Below, one piece after another: positions 35,441 to 45,719 of a stretch of DNA of 64,000 nt. The stretch spans positions 7,718,129 through 7,782,128 of the forward strand of contig OV050032.1 in the NCBI GenBank assembly GCA_920105625.2. The letters run 5' to 3'. Numbering within the stretch: position 1 is the first letter of the stretch; every line of letters begins with the position of its first letter. The stretch is from Clusia tigrina. Taxonomy: Eukaryota; Arthropoda; Insecta; Diptera; Clusiidae. The translations under genes and the position numbers were made by a program. The notes below the pieces were generated by a model. The model did no database searches. It was not told where the DNA came from and saw nothing but the letters and a program-made list of their open reading frames with translations.

Positions 35441-36200
35441 TGACTCTTTTATGAACCTGAGAGGTTTGTCCAGGTTTGTACATTATCCATTCCCAAAACA
35501 TCTGACCCGAATATGCGCCTGTTCATTCTGACAAAGGCAGGACAAGCGCAGAGAAAATGCTCTGTGCCGTGCTGTTCCTTCTCCAGGCAGGAGATGCAGT
35601 TCGGATTCTAGATGATGCCTATGGTCGTCATATGATGGCCCCATGGAGTATGCCTCGTGCTTGCCTCAACCAACGATCGCAGAGCTTTCCTTCGAAATAT
35701 CAGAAGGAAATTTGAAACTCTCTTGTTTGGATGTTGCCTAAGGTCGCCATATGATGGCCCCATGGAGTATGCCCCGTGACCAACCCCCACCAATGATCGA
35801 AGATCTTTTTTTCGTAATGTTAGAAGGAAATTTGAAACTCTCCTGTTGGGGCTTTCTAGGAAGCACTTGGTTGTTTTGCTAGCAACTAAACTATTCCACC
35901 GATCTTTGTGTATATTATTCACATGGCTCCTGATCCAATCTATAGCCCCTGCTAAACTTATACCGATAAATGGCTCTGGTCCCACTGGAGTACCCGCAGT
36001 TCCGCAGTTCATCAGCTAATTCGTTCCCCCGCACACCACAGTGTCCCGAAACCCAAATAAGTTCAAGTAAGTTCCATCTTGCGAGGGAGTCAAGTTTTGA
36101 CTTACATTCTTGGACAATTTTTGAAGTGGTTAACTGGTTTTCTAGGGCCTTCAGTGCAGCCTGGCTGTCTGTATAGATTGTAGGCATACTGGTGGTCACT
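35441..36200 (-). mobile_element. R1-like LINE, RNase H to C terminus, decayed
   Basis: On the minus strand from 36190: TIYTDSQAALKALENQLTTS (central RNase H with TDSQAA), LLELIWVSGHCGVRGNELAD (about 36070-36010, WVxGHxGxxGNE.AD), then PNRRVSNFLLTLRKKDLRSL with a second copy of this segment, and a Cys/His element CISCLEKEQHGTEHFLCA (about 35610-35545). The N-terminal half and RT are missing. The duplicated segment causes a frameshift. Confidence 0.8.
35617..35856 (-). repeat. About 120-bp tandem duplication in the LINE
   Basis: CATATGATGGCCCCATGGAG and AGAAGGAAATTTGAAACTCT each occur twice, 119 and 120 bp apart. The one-base difference shifts the frame, so the same stretch is read as HTPWGHHMTTIGI in one copy and YSMGPSYGDLRQ in the other. 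Confidence 0.85.
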
Positions 36201-36711
36201 GTCTAACGGCGGTGCACGCTTAAAGGAAGGGTCTTACGAGCAACATGGGGAGCAGGGCATTGGGGAACCTCTGGAGCATCTCCTGAGCGTATGCCCTGCA
36301 CACCTGGGAACCCCTGGTTTGAGGGACTGGGCGAGGTCTCAGTCACAGGGATGGTCTCGCTCTCAAAGTTCGCTAAAGTTGCAGCCTGACTATCACTACC
36401 CAGCCAGAGAGGCAAATGGATTGCAGTATCAGCTCAGCTGGTAGCAGAATCAGCTCAAAATTGACGAGTCCTTTAAAACTCGAAGCAAATAATGTTGTCT
36501 ACTGCGGTACAATGTCCTTGTCCTTGATTAGGAGCATTTTCTGATTGCCTCAGCACTGCAATAAGCGCGATATAACAGCAACAATGAAATCAACAGCAAG
36601 AACAACAGCCAACAAACAGACGGAAAGGATTTGAATTTGGGCGTGTTTGCATGTTACCAAATAATAACCATGCGGCCATAATGCATAGTTTTAGCGTTTT
36701 CTTCTAAAAAC
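36201..36711. other. Unassigned DNA, island begins
   Basis: A 70-codon minus frame (36415-36203) with a proline/serine-rich stretch might be upstream LINE sequence but carries no motif. From about 36420 the DNA is low-repeat. Confidence 0.35.
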
Positions 36712-36908
36712 ATGTTGGCGGCAAATGTGCGGAGGTGCCGCGAAGCCTTGCCGCAACGACTGGGGCGAGCACCGCTCCTTATGCCGCTGTGTCTGCTTCT
36801 TAGCTTTATAGCTGTACAGCTGTGCGAGGAGTGCATCTGCGGCCGCCGAGGACAGGAGGCAAGCAATGCAGCAGAGTGCTTCGTAGACATAAATGTGGAC
36901 ATTAGCGG
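36712..36908 (+). CDS. Candidate first coding exon with signal peptide (partial)
   Basis: An ATG at 36712 in an insect-like context (AAAAACATG) opens 65 codons plus two bases, ending at a possible donor AGCGG|GTAATTT. The frame hits a stop inside the presumed intron. The peptide has a basic N-region (residues 7-20), a hydrophobic core LLMPLCLLLSFIAVQL (about 22-37), then a cysteine-bearing stretch CEECICGRRGQEASNAAEC and FVDINVDIS. This is how a secreted or type I membrane protein begins. The local GC content is clearly above its flanks. The intron phase (2) matches the candidate at 13303. A weaker +5 donor base, no acceptor partner and a long open frame on the other strand are reasons for caution. 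I do not recognise the family. Confidence 0.4.
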
Positions 36909-38470
36909 GTAATTTTCTTGCAATTTTGAAGTCGTTAGCGGCTTTGCGGTTAAATGGCGGCTACGAAATTTCATTTGAAAGAACAGAAAATAAATGAAAA
37001 AAGAGCGCGGCACGGAAAAAAATTCAAAAATTGCAGGAAAATAGTAGTAAATAATGCGATGATGGAAGGCGTCGCGACAAGCAGAGCTGCAAATTTCTGC
37101 AGTCTACGAAATGGCAAGGAAGATAAAAACGCAACCAGGATACTCGTACTTGTTATTTATTTTTTGCTTTCTGTACGTTGGGGGTGAAGGTTGATAGCAT
37201 TTAAAAGAACGCTCGCTGCAAATGCAAAATTTGCATACATTAAAGAGCTGAGAGTAGCGTCAAGCCCAATTTATTGGGGCTGCTTCTGGAATTTCGCGCT
37301 TAAATTGGTTTGTGATGACGCAGTTTTGGACACAAGGAGAGACGGAAAGCATTCAGCAGAATAACTGAAAATCGACTTAATGCATTTACGTTTTTAATTT
37401 GTTGCCCGACAAATTGTAATTTCCGGACTTTAATAAAATGCTACAACTCCTCGACATGCCACCTCTGCTAACGTACCGAATGCATATGCACACAACCACA
37501 CACACACACAAGCACACTTATACAGGTACCTCAGGGAGTGGTCGTAATTTCGTTTGCGTTTCCCATCTAGCACTTTCCTCCCACTCATTCTGAGTTCGGC
37601 CAGTTCGGCCAGCACAGCGTGTCCTTCTGCTTCTTTGGTCAGTTGCGGTCATTTTGGAGCGTTTCATGCCGCTGCAAGGATAAAAATCAAATCCACTCCT
37701 TAATTTCGGACGCACGCGATGGTGATTATCATTGTTGGTAAAATTAAGGGTGTTGCCGTGCCGTTTAGGTTTGTGCTGCTTCGCCGTCTCGTCAGAACCA
37801 TCGCCAGCGTATTTTCCTTTCTCCATGTGCACTCTCGCCACTTCCACTGCTTCGCCACCTTCCGCCCACCATCTACACTGTCGGCTTGCCTTTGTGCTTT
37901 GTCTATGCTCACTCGTGCTGATTGTATTCGTTGTCTTGATGAGGGCGTTTCTGAACCTTTTGGCTTTTGTGTTTAACATTTACAAATTAGTGTGTTTGGT
38001 AACATCTTTGCGTAATAAAATTTTGTATTATGCGGAAATAATTTTATGCCTTGGTAACATGCACAGACACACAGTCAGTCAGTCAGTCAGTCAGTCAGTC
38101 AGCCATTCGTCGTCACTGATAATCGGGACCGCTGAATGGGGCACGCAAATTCGTTGGCAATTGAAATTCATACAAAATTTTATGCGCTGGAATTGAATTA
38201 TTTTCATGAAGACATAAAAATAATTAACAACAACAATAAACACAATAATAATAGAACAGTAACCAAGCTTGAAGTTGGGTTAGACCAGGAGTGAGTAACT
38301 TAAATAATCGTAGGAATCTGTTTCTGGTCTTTGACAAATAATAAAAAAAACAACATATTTTTGGTCACACTGTTTGTACCGGCACTGGAGAAACTATATT
38401 GGAGATGCTGATGTAGTTTCTATTGGAGTTGTTGTAGGACCACTCTTTCGACATTTTAGCTGCTCCACAT
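36909..38470. other. Low-repeat island with (CAGT)n
   Basis: No transposon motif. A GTCA/CAGT tetranucleotide run lies at about 38074-38103. Frames of about 150 codons overlap on both strands at 37518-38196. Because both strands are open together and neither shows a domain, I treat them as chance frames in GC-richer DNA. Confidence 0.4.
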
Positions 38471-38479
38471 GCATGTGCT

Positions 38480-40140
38480 AAACGCTATTATCAAGTTAGG
38501 TGAGGTATTCGTGGCAGTCACTATGGCTCCATTGCGAAACCACCGCGTGACACTGCACCTCTACTTTTACTCCTGAAACGCTTTCGGTAGCCGGTCTACA
38601 AACCAACTCACTCAGACCACCATGGGTCCATTGCGATACCACTTCATAACACTGCACCTCTTATTTTACTCGTGAAACCATTTCGAAGCCCCAATAAAGC
38701 GCAGGATTTGCTTGACCTTCACGCCGGACACTTCCGTAAGAGAATTGTAAGCGTATTTGCCTAAAAAGCCCGCTAGAGCCGAGCACCCACACAAGATCTG
38801 TTCCACAGTCTCCGCTTCCTCTTCATCCCCACAGCTTCGGGAGTGAGGAAGACGCGCAATGGGAAATAGCTAGGAAGGGTCGGCTGACCATACTACCCCC
38901 CGGAGAAGTATTACCTTGCGGCGGTTTCGCATGGGGAGGCTGCTATGGAGGTGGTTTTAGTGGGTAAGAATCCCACACAACTGGTGCCGTAATGCTACCA
39001 GTGTCTTTTTGTAGATTTCCACCTCCGTTCCAATATTGGAAAACCAAAAAAGCTGCTGCAGTATTCGCGAGAGAATACTCCCAGCCTGAAAGCAGGCCTG
39101 CCGAATACCCAATGACCAGTTATACAAGCCACGACCTTAGAGTTATCTTCTCTCGACAGGGCAAGCAAATCTCTAGATTATTTCCTATCAAGTTCCGACC
39201 CCATTAGCCTAGTCGTTAAGGAAGTGCCCTCGTGTGCCCAAGACCCATTGGCCTAACACACGCCGCTATCCTTCTAAATTAGTTTGCAGGTGACAATTGG
39301 TACTTCAACTTCATACACAGTGGAAGGTTGGTGCCCCGTCTGGCTAACTCGTCAGCCTTACAGTTCCCTTCAATAGCCCTAAGTCTCGGCACCCATATTA
39401 GTGCCGATATCATTTAGGGCTGCCAGGCAGTCCTGATCAGAGCTGACTGGCATTTCTGACTCGTATAGAACGTAGAGATCTAATGGCAGCTTGGCTGTCA
39501 GGGAAGAATTTGATTGTGACACCAGAAACCTCATTCCTTAGAGCCCAATTCACTGCGTGGTAAATTGCCTGAAAGACACTGCAATGATCAGGGAGTCTGA
39601 GTGAGATGCTAAGATCCAACTTGTTGGAGAAGATACCGCTGCCGACCCTGTCCCCAAACCAAGAACCGTCTGTGTAGATATCCAGAGTGTCATCGGTGAT
39701 CACACTGTTTCCGATCCAGTCGTCTCTGGTTGGGATAATAAAGTCGAACCCCCGTTTAAGGCCAGAATTCGGACAGACATAGTCAACAGAGCTGGGGGTA
39801 GGCAAGTCCTGATTGAGGATACTAGTGTGTCCCAGGTCCGTCCTCACCCACCGATTAAGTGCATGGAGTCAGGTAGCAACCATTTTGGCCTTTTGTTGTA
39901 CCAGAAACTTTGAGGGTATTGTGCATAAAAATGCATAGAGAACCCTCGTTGGTGTGAAGTGTAGAGCCCTAGTGATCAACAGAGCTGCACTCTTGCTGAC
40001 TTTATCAATTGGATTCAGGTTACAAGCCTTGACAGTAGCTGGCCACCAGAAAGCAGCTCCGTCTAGGAGGTTTGGTTCGACTACGGCTGTGTAGAGCCAG
40101 AGCATGATTCGAGGTTGCAGACCCCATCTGGTGCCTACTG
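38480..40140 (-). mobile_element. R1-like LINE with RT thumb, RNase H, C terminus and 3' UTR
   Basis: Longest readable R1-like copy. Minus strand order: MLWLYTAVVEPNLLDGAAFW and TVKACNLNPIDKVSKSAALL (about 40105-39990); LDIYTDGSWFGDRVGSGIF (about 39680-39625) with TDGS; CSVFQAIYHAVNWAL (QAE changed to QAI, a lost catalytic Glu); FFPDSQAAIRSL. After a damaged stretch (39430-38850), CGDEEEAETVEQILCGC SAL (38840-38780) and VKQILRFIGASKWFHE, then a stop. The 3' UTR carries CCCATGGTGGTCTGAGTGAG, is partly duplicated, and ends in CCTCACCTAACTT near 38490. Same family as 26400 and 47512. Confidence 0.8.
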
Positions 40141-40704
40141 CCCTCCTACAGCAATACAGAGCGAACGATGCTTCATGAAAATTGTTAGTTTCTTCAATAA
40201 ATGCTAAATGCCCGAATATTAGTGAAGTTAATTCAGTGCAACACGTCCTAATCTATGACACTTTTCATTTTGAGAGCGGCGCACAATGAAATATTTTCTA
40301 AAATATTAACTATTAATTAGTGTCACAATCCAAGTAGAATGTTATTTAATCCAAGTAGAATATTATTTAATTAGTAAGTGCAGCACAATTTTTGTAGTCG
40401 AATGCATCTGAGCTTATAATGCACAATTTGGTTTTAATAATAAATTTGAATCATATTCAAATAAGGTTGGACATTTTTTAATTATAAAATTTGCAAGTAA
40501 TTCATTTCAATTTTTGTTATATTTAAAGGTCCCTTTTTAAAATCAATGTGTATAGGAGGAGAGGCTGCTATTATTTATGGAAGTACTTGTGAAAGCAGGA
40601 TATTAAGGACACTATACCACCTTCCTCCAGAGTTTCGGCAAAAACTGTTTAGTTGGAGAAGAAGTGAGGTACGTACCGAGAACTTATGGAGTATTTCTTT
40701 ATAT
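40141..40704. other. AT-rich unassigned DNA
   Basis: A repeated ATCCAAGTAGAATNTTATTTAAT phrase (40327-40372) is the only structure noticed. No gene. Confidence 0.4.
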
Positions 40705-41016
40705 TGAAACATAAATGATTGCATACTTTTAGGATCCCGCTTGAGAATAAATGCAGTTCACTCGGTTCGGAATAATGTGGTCACAAGCAGATGATCGGGG
40801 AGAATAAAGTGGCGTTGGGAAAAAATCTATGTACATATTAAAGGATAAATGATTGCATACTTTTAGGATGCCTCTATTAAGTCCAGTTACTACGAGAGAG
40901 GTGTGTGTATATAAGTCAATACACAATCTATCCGAAAAAAAGACTACTCAAGAATCCAACTTTCGAAGTGTAGATAAGATTGGAGAATGTTTCAGAAACT
41001 TCTTTTATAGTGTAGG

Positions 41017-41062
41017 GAATATTCTAGAATTTTCTACTTGTACCATAAGAAAGGTATATAAG
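41017..41062 (+). promoter_or_regulatory. Heat-shock element plus TATA box, module 1 of LTR B
   Basis: GAAtaTTCtaGAAttTTC (41017-41034) has four perfect alternating pentamers. It is preceded by a weaker GAAtgTTTcaGAAacTTC (about 40984). TATATAAG lies at 41055-41062, 20 bp downstream. Confidence 0.7.
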
Positions 41063-41143
41063 CCACCACACAATTAAAGTAAAGACGCAGCTGAGCAGAT
41101 ATCGTAACAGTGTGAAACAGCAGAAATCGTAACAATGTGTACA

Positions 41144-41225
41144 TTCGAGAATGTTCTCGAACTTCTACCGAAGTGTAGGGAATGTTCTAGAATGTTCTAC
41201 TTCAACCATAAGAGAGGTATATAAG
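41144..41225 (+). promoter_or_regulatory. Two heat-shock elements plus TATA box, module 2 of LTR B
   Basis: TTCgaGAAtgTTCtcGAA (41144-41161) and GAAtgTTCtaGAAtgTTC (41180-41197) are each four perfect pentamers. The TATA box TATATAAG is at 41218-41225, 20 bp after the second array. The arrangement resembles a heat-inducible hsp promoter. Inducibility is inferred. Confidence 0.75.
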
Positions 41226-41563
41226 CCACCACACAATTAAAGTAAAGTGCAGCTGAATAGCCACCGTAACAGTGTGTATATCGTGCATTTCACTTGTAGC
41301 AGTTACAGTATTAAGAAGTGATTAAGTGATCAAATGAATTATTGAATAAAGTGCAAATTGTAATAAAGTAAACTTGAAGCCTAACATTAAGTGTGTAAAT
41401 AGCAATAATTAAATGAAGTTAATTATTTTTAATTTAACCAGCGATTGTTTGATTACTACACAATCCAGTGGTACGAATTCGAGTATTGAGAATTAGAATA
41501 AACTGTCAGGGGAGCAATTGTGTGACAGTGTAAATTGTCAAGAGGGCAATTTCGTAACAATAT

Positions 41564-43879
41564 AATTAAAAATGAGTTATGTGATTAGGATAAAGCACGG
41601 AAACAGTAATAACACTGGTTTCGCTGAACCGAAAGTGGAGAACTATCAGAGCTCGACACGACATTGTCTTCTCCGGCATCATACTTGCAGAATAAAAATC
41701 CGCAGGTACTCAAGATGAGGTTCTGTAATGAAAATGATGAGACTGATATTAATTTGTTAGTTTAGAAATTTCAAAAGGTTTGGGAGATATACTATTTCCG
41801 CTGTCTTCTGGCATTCACATGGAAGAAATCTTCGAATTCCTGAATCCACAGATTGGAAAAGTTTCTGTACGAAGTGTTTCAGGAGCTGCAGCTTAGCTGA
41901 CTTATAATCAGTGAGTACCTATGAACATGTGGAAGAGTTCAGATAAACTTGCTACTCAGGCGACATTATGCCTCGGAGTTAACCATTTGCCTCTCCTGAT
42001 AATATGCCCTAGAGATATAAAAGTAGGTTAAAGTGGACGAAAACCGGCCAGAGGACACACTTATGCCCATTGATATAAAAGTGCCACTGGGCAAATTGTT
42101 TTGGTCCATTTCAAATTGAAAGCTAATATTTAATGATCGTCCCTGGCATCACGCTTAAAGGTCCTGCGCTATTCTGGAGTAATTTGCTGTGACAGTGGGC
42201 AACAGCCTTCAAGTTTGTTCGTGAAACCAAAAGTTGCGTGTGACTATTTAAAACACTTCCAGCCTGCAGCCAGAAGCATTAAAAAGGACTTTCTCCGCAA
42301 CTTTTGCTCTTGCTTTCAGTAATGAGCTGTTCTTAGTTGCTCCGAACACTTCTTCCGCTTGAGATGAGCTGCTGCATACACCTGCCACCTTGGCTGAAGA
42401 CGGTTTGTGGCTTCCGTTGAATTGTCCTTTATGGGGTTAAACAATTTTGTGCTTTAAAAACTGAAAACTGGGTATGCTGCAGCACTCCTGTGCACACCAG
42501 ATCAGCAAGTTCCGCGCCAGACTGCGCCGCTAAATTCTAATTCCGCAATATACGTTTTAAGTCCTTGAGTGGCACACAACTTTCAATTTCCTTCTGTCGA
42601 CAGGAATAAAAATAAAAATTCTGGAAGCACACACATTTAATTTTACATTTTAAATGAATTTGTGGATTTCGGTGCGTAAATGGTGGTAATGCAATACGCA
42701 TGAGGGAGCCACACACATAGCGCGCACGCACCGTAAGCACACACATCCACACACGCACGCACAAACACATGCGCTGAGTAAGGACAATTAGGTGAGTTTA
42801 TGTACCTTTGTGGCGTGACTTTTACGCTGTCGACTGCCTTTTCATCTTTACTTTTCGTTTTGCTTTTATTGCTTTTGTTATTCTTGAAGTTTGCTTTGTT
42901 TTTTATTTGTGCACATCTCCTCCCCCATCCCCTATCCCACATACACACATACTCGCCCTCATCCTAATCGTGAGAAGGCGCGCAGCGCGTGGCAATAAAA
43001 TGAAATTAAATAAAAAATAGCACACATCCTTGCAGGTGCTTAAACATTAAGCAACACTTTTTTGAATTTAATTTGCCAGCGGAGCAAGGAACGGAGACAA
43101 TATCAGAGCTTTACATAAACGAGTGCGTGAAAAATGTTTGAAATTTTGTGGATGGGTGGGCGCTTGGCAGACAGTGGGATGTGCCGAGGATATAAAAGCA
43201 GACAAATGCAGACGGGACATGGCACAGAAACGACATAAAGCAGAACAATTGTATATATATCGATGCTTTAATTAAATTAATATAAACTTCATTAGGCGGT
43301 CTGAATGCGGGGTTGGATATGTCGATCCTGCCGCCTGACATTGAGACACTTGTGCAATTATCGACCAGTTTCGACTTATTAAGTTTCACATATATCAGCA
43401 TCACAGCCTAAATGAACCACCTCAGGCACACAGCCTGGCATTCACACTCAAACACACGCAACGGGACAAAGCAATATTTTACTTGGAGTGGCAACTTGTC
43501 CGCTGCATAAGTGAATACGTTTGTATATGGCTGCATATTCATACTGACCCACACCATGCCGGCAGAGTAAATTTGACTTTTATGCCCAACAAACCTTTAT
43601 AAGAGCAGTGACCAAGTAGTCGACTCGCCGTTGTTCAAAGCCTCCTTCTACACTTGACTATGTATGAGAGCAACATGGAAATGCCATGGTGGGCAATAAT
43701 TGACCATTGTCATTGTTCATTGAGTTTCGAAGTAACTTGTGTTATCAATATTATGTGAAAGAATCTGGAGCTGGTCTTTTGAATTAGGAATGTGTCAAAT
43801 AAGTCACTAACAAACTTCGCTCCGGTTGAAAGTCGATAGAGTTTTTTCTCATAAAGTTTTAGCAAAGCGTTCCTTCACA
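41564..43879. other. Unassigned DNA, then island
   Basis: 41.56-42.1 kb has no readable gag or pol despite lying next to an LTR. 42.1-43.87 kb is island-like, with CA-rich DNA at 42705-42770 and pyrimidine-rich 42830-42930. No gene called. Confidence 0.4.
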
Positions 43880-45480
43880 TTAATCATCTTCTAACACATC
43901 CTATTTTCTTCAAATGGTAAGTGAGTCTACAGTGTCCTGCTAATAGTTCAGTATAGAGTTTAATATCATTGGTGCTGAGGTTTAGAGTAGCATCTACCCT
44001 GATGTGTTCAGGGTCAATGAGTAGTCTCGACTGCCGCTTGCCTGTTTGGGCTCTCCAGTAATCAAGTACACCTCGTTTTTCCCGTTCGCACATCGAGTTA
44101 TTTATGAATCTTCTGTTTACCCCACAGAAAGGTTCTGAACCTATGAAGGTAGTGCCTGCCCCCCTTTTTGCCAGGCAGTCCGCCATTTCATTGCCTTCAT
44201 GTCCCTCAAGTCCCGGTACCCACATTAGCGTAACAGAGTTCCTCGCTGCAGGGTATTGAGGAGTTTACAACAATCCCAGACCAGCTTTCATTGGAATGAG
44301 AAGTTTATTAAGGATTTTAGAGCTGCCTGGCTATCTGAAAGAATGCCTATTCTGGTACTGCGGGTGCCCCTATGTAGACATTCTCTAGCACATAACTCTA
44401 AGACGTGGACCTCCGCCTGCAAAATGGAAGCTATTTTTCCCATTGCAATTGCTTTCTGGAAATTTTGTCCCTACAATTTTCGCTCCAGCTCTGCCATCTT
44501 CCATTTTGGACCCATCTCTATACCACAACTGTGTGTCCTGTTTCAAGATTATTTCATTGTTTCTCCAAGCTGAACGATCACTGATAACCACTTTGAAGTA
44601 CTTGGAGAAGTCTAATTTTCTGTCCATCTTGTCAAAGACCATGAGACACGGAGAATTCCAGACGGTGTCCAGAATCTTTGCGTACCCCGTTACGTTGCTT
44701 TCTTTAAAATTGTCTAGATTAGGTAGCCTTAGGGTCAGCCAGTCTGCAGTCATCTTCACCACAAAGTGTAGAGGAGTGAGTCTATTGATCATTCCTAAAG
44801 CTAATGTGGGGTGCGTTCTCATTACTCCCGTTACACTCAAACAGGCTATTCGGTGAATCTGGTTAAGGATCATCTGAGCCTTTGTTTGATTTACCTTTGG
44901 CCACCATACCAAACAGGCATAGGTGATCATTGGTACTATTATTGCTTTATATGACCACGCCTTCCCATGTTTTACCGTACAGCCTTTGGCAGGAGTAGGT
45001 TGCTCTTAAGACTTTACTAGTTATGTATGATAAGTGGTTTTTCCAAGTGAGAGTTTTTTCTAGGATTACTCCCATATGATAAGTGGATTTTCCAAGTTAG
45101 AGTTTTGTCTAGGATTACTCCCAGATATTTAATTTCGTTGGATATTATTAAGTTTGTGGCCCCTAAACTTAAGGTCCCCAGATTCAGTTTCCTTCTTATG
45201 GTGAAAGGTACCACGTTTGTTTTGTTCGGATTTATTGAAAGTCCTTTCGCCGGCCACCAGTTATGCGTCATATCAAGAGCTAGTTGCATGCGATCTGTTA
45301 TGGTAGAGTCAAACGTGCCTCTGAGCAGGATTAACAAATCATTCAAAAATTCCTGAACTTCGCATCCGAGGTCATCGAGATCAGTAATCAATAACCGTAG
45401 GAGTGGCTATAGGTCGCTTCCCTGGGGACATCCATTGGTTGACCTGACAATTAACCTTTCTGTACCTGTTTCAAGGATTA
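43880..45480 (-). mobile_element. R1-like LINE, RT palm to RNase H, decayed
   Basis: Minus strand from about 45450: RLIVRSTNGCPQGSDL (motif B GCPQG), LGCEVQEFLNDLLILLRG (FLND replaces the FADD box), ALDMTHNWWPAKGLSINPNK, EIKYLGVILDKTLTWKIHL (about 45115-45060), MITYACLVWWPKVNQTKAQM (about 44930), HRIACLSVTGVMRTHPTLAL, LWYRDGSKMEDGRAGAKIVG (RNase H start, about 44530), MWVPGLEGHEGNEMADCLAK (about 44225-44165) and LLAGHCRLTYHLKKIG (about 43930). The order RT, thumb, RNase H is complete, and reading frames are long (113-181 codons). The catalytic Asp pair in the palm is lost, so the copy is dead, but it is younger than most others here. Confidence 0.85.
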
Positions 45481-45504
45481 TTGCTCTGTTTTTCATTCAT
45501 CATA

Positions 45505-45700
45505 TTGAGAACCCATGTTATGGCCAGTCTTTGTATTCCTTTCCTCTTCTTCCCTTCCTTCATTGTCCCTCCTCCTGCATGACTCTTTCTTGTTCTGGAT
45601 TTCAGCATATTCAGAAACCATGCTATGGCCAGTCTTTGCATTCGTTTCTTGTTCATCCCTTCCTTCATTGTCCCTCCTCCTGCATGACTTTTTCTTTGCA
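45505..45700 (-). repeat. 105-bp tandem duplication (35 codons)
   Basis: CCATG(T/C)TATGGCCAGTCTTTG to CCTCCTCCTGCATGAC occurs twice, 105 bp apart. The minus frame stays open across both copies, each containing KSHAGGGTMKEG and QRLAI(A/T)W. It directly precedes the LINE in LINE orientation, so it may be an expanded part of its RT N-terminal side. The protein segment itself is not recognised. Confidence 0.8.
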
Positions 45701-45719
45701 TGTGACTCCAATTGCAAGC

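Larger units (their letters stand above)
40705..41559 (+). mobile_element. LTR copy B with duplicated promoter module
   Basis: Bounded by ATAT on both sides (40701-40704 and 41560-41563), starting TGAAAC and ending TTCGTAACA. It is composite. About 60 bp of LTR start is followed by a 75-bp piece of GGGCGTGG-repeat tail (40766-40838), then a second LTR start (GATTGCATACTTTTAGGATGC, about 40849). The HSE-plus-TATA promoter module occurs twice (41000-41062 and 41144-41225). Downstream are AATAAAG-type signals (about 41345-41370) and the conserved end. It is longer than the 515-520 bp of copies C and D because of these duplications. No gag/pol sequence adjoins it. Confidence 0.75.

Noticed and set aside
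37518..38196. Frames of about 150 codons on both strands
   Set aside because: Both strands are open in the same GC-richer DNA, with no domain, no supporting splice sites, and the + frame runs into a (CAGT)n microsatellite.
41564..42100. Internal gag/pol region next to LTR B
   Set aside because: No aspartic protease, RT or integrase motif, no primer-binding site right after the LTR, and the ATAT flanks on both sides fit a solo LTR.
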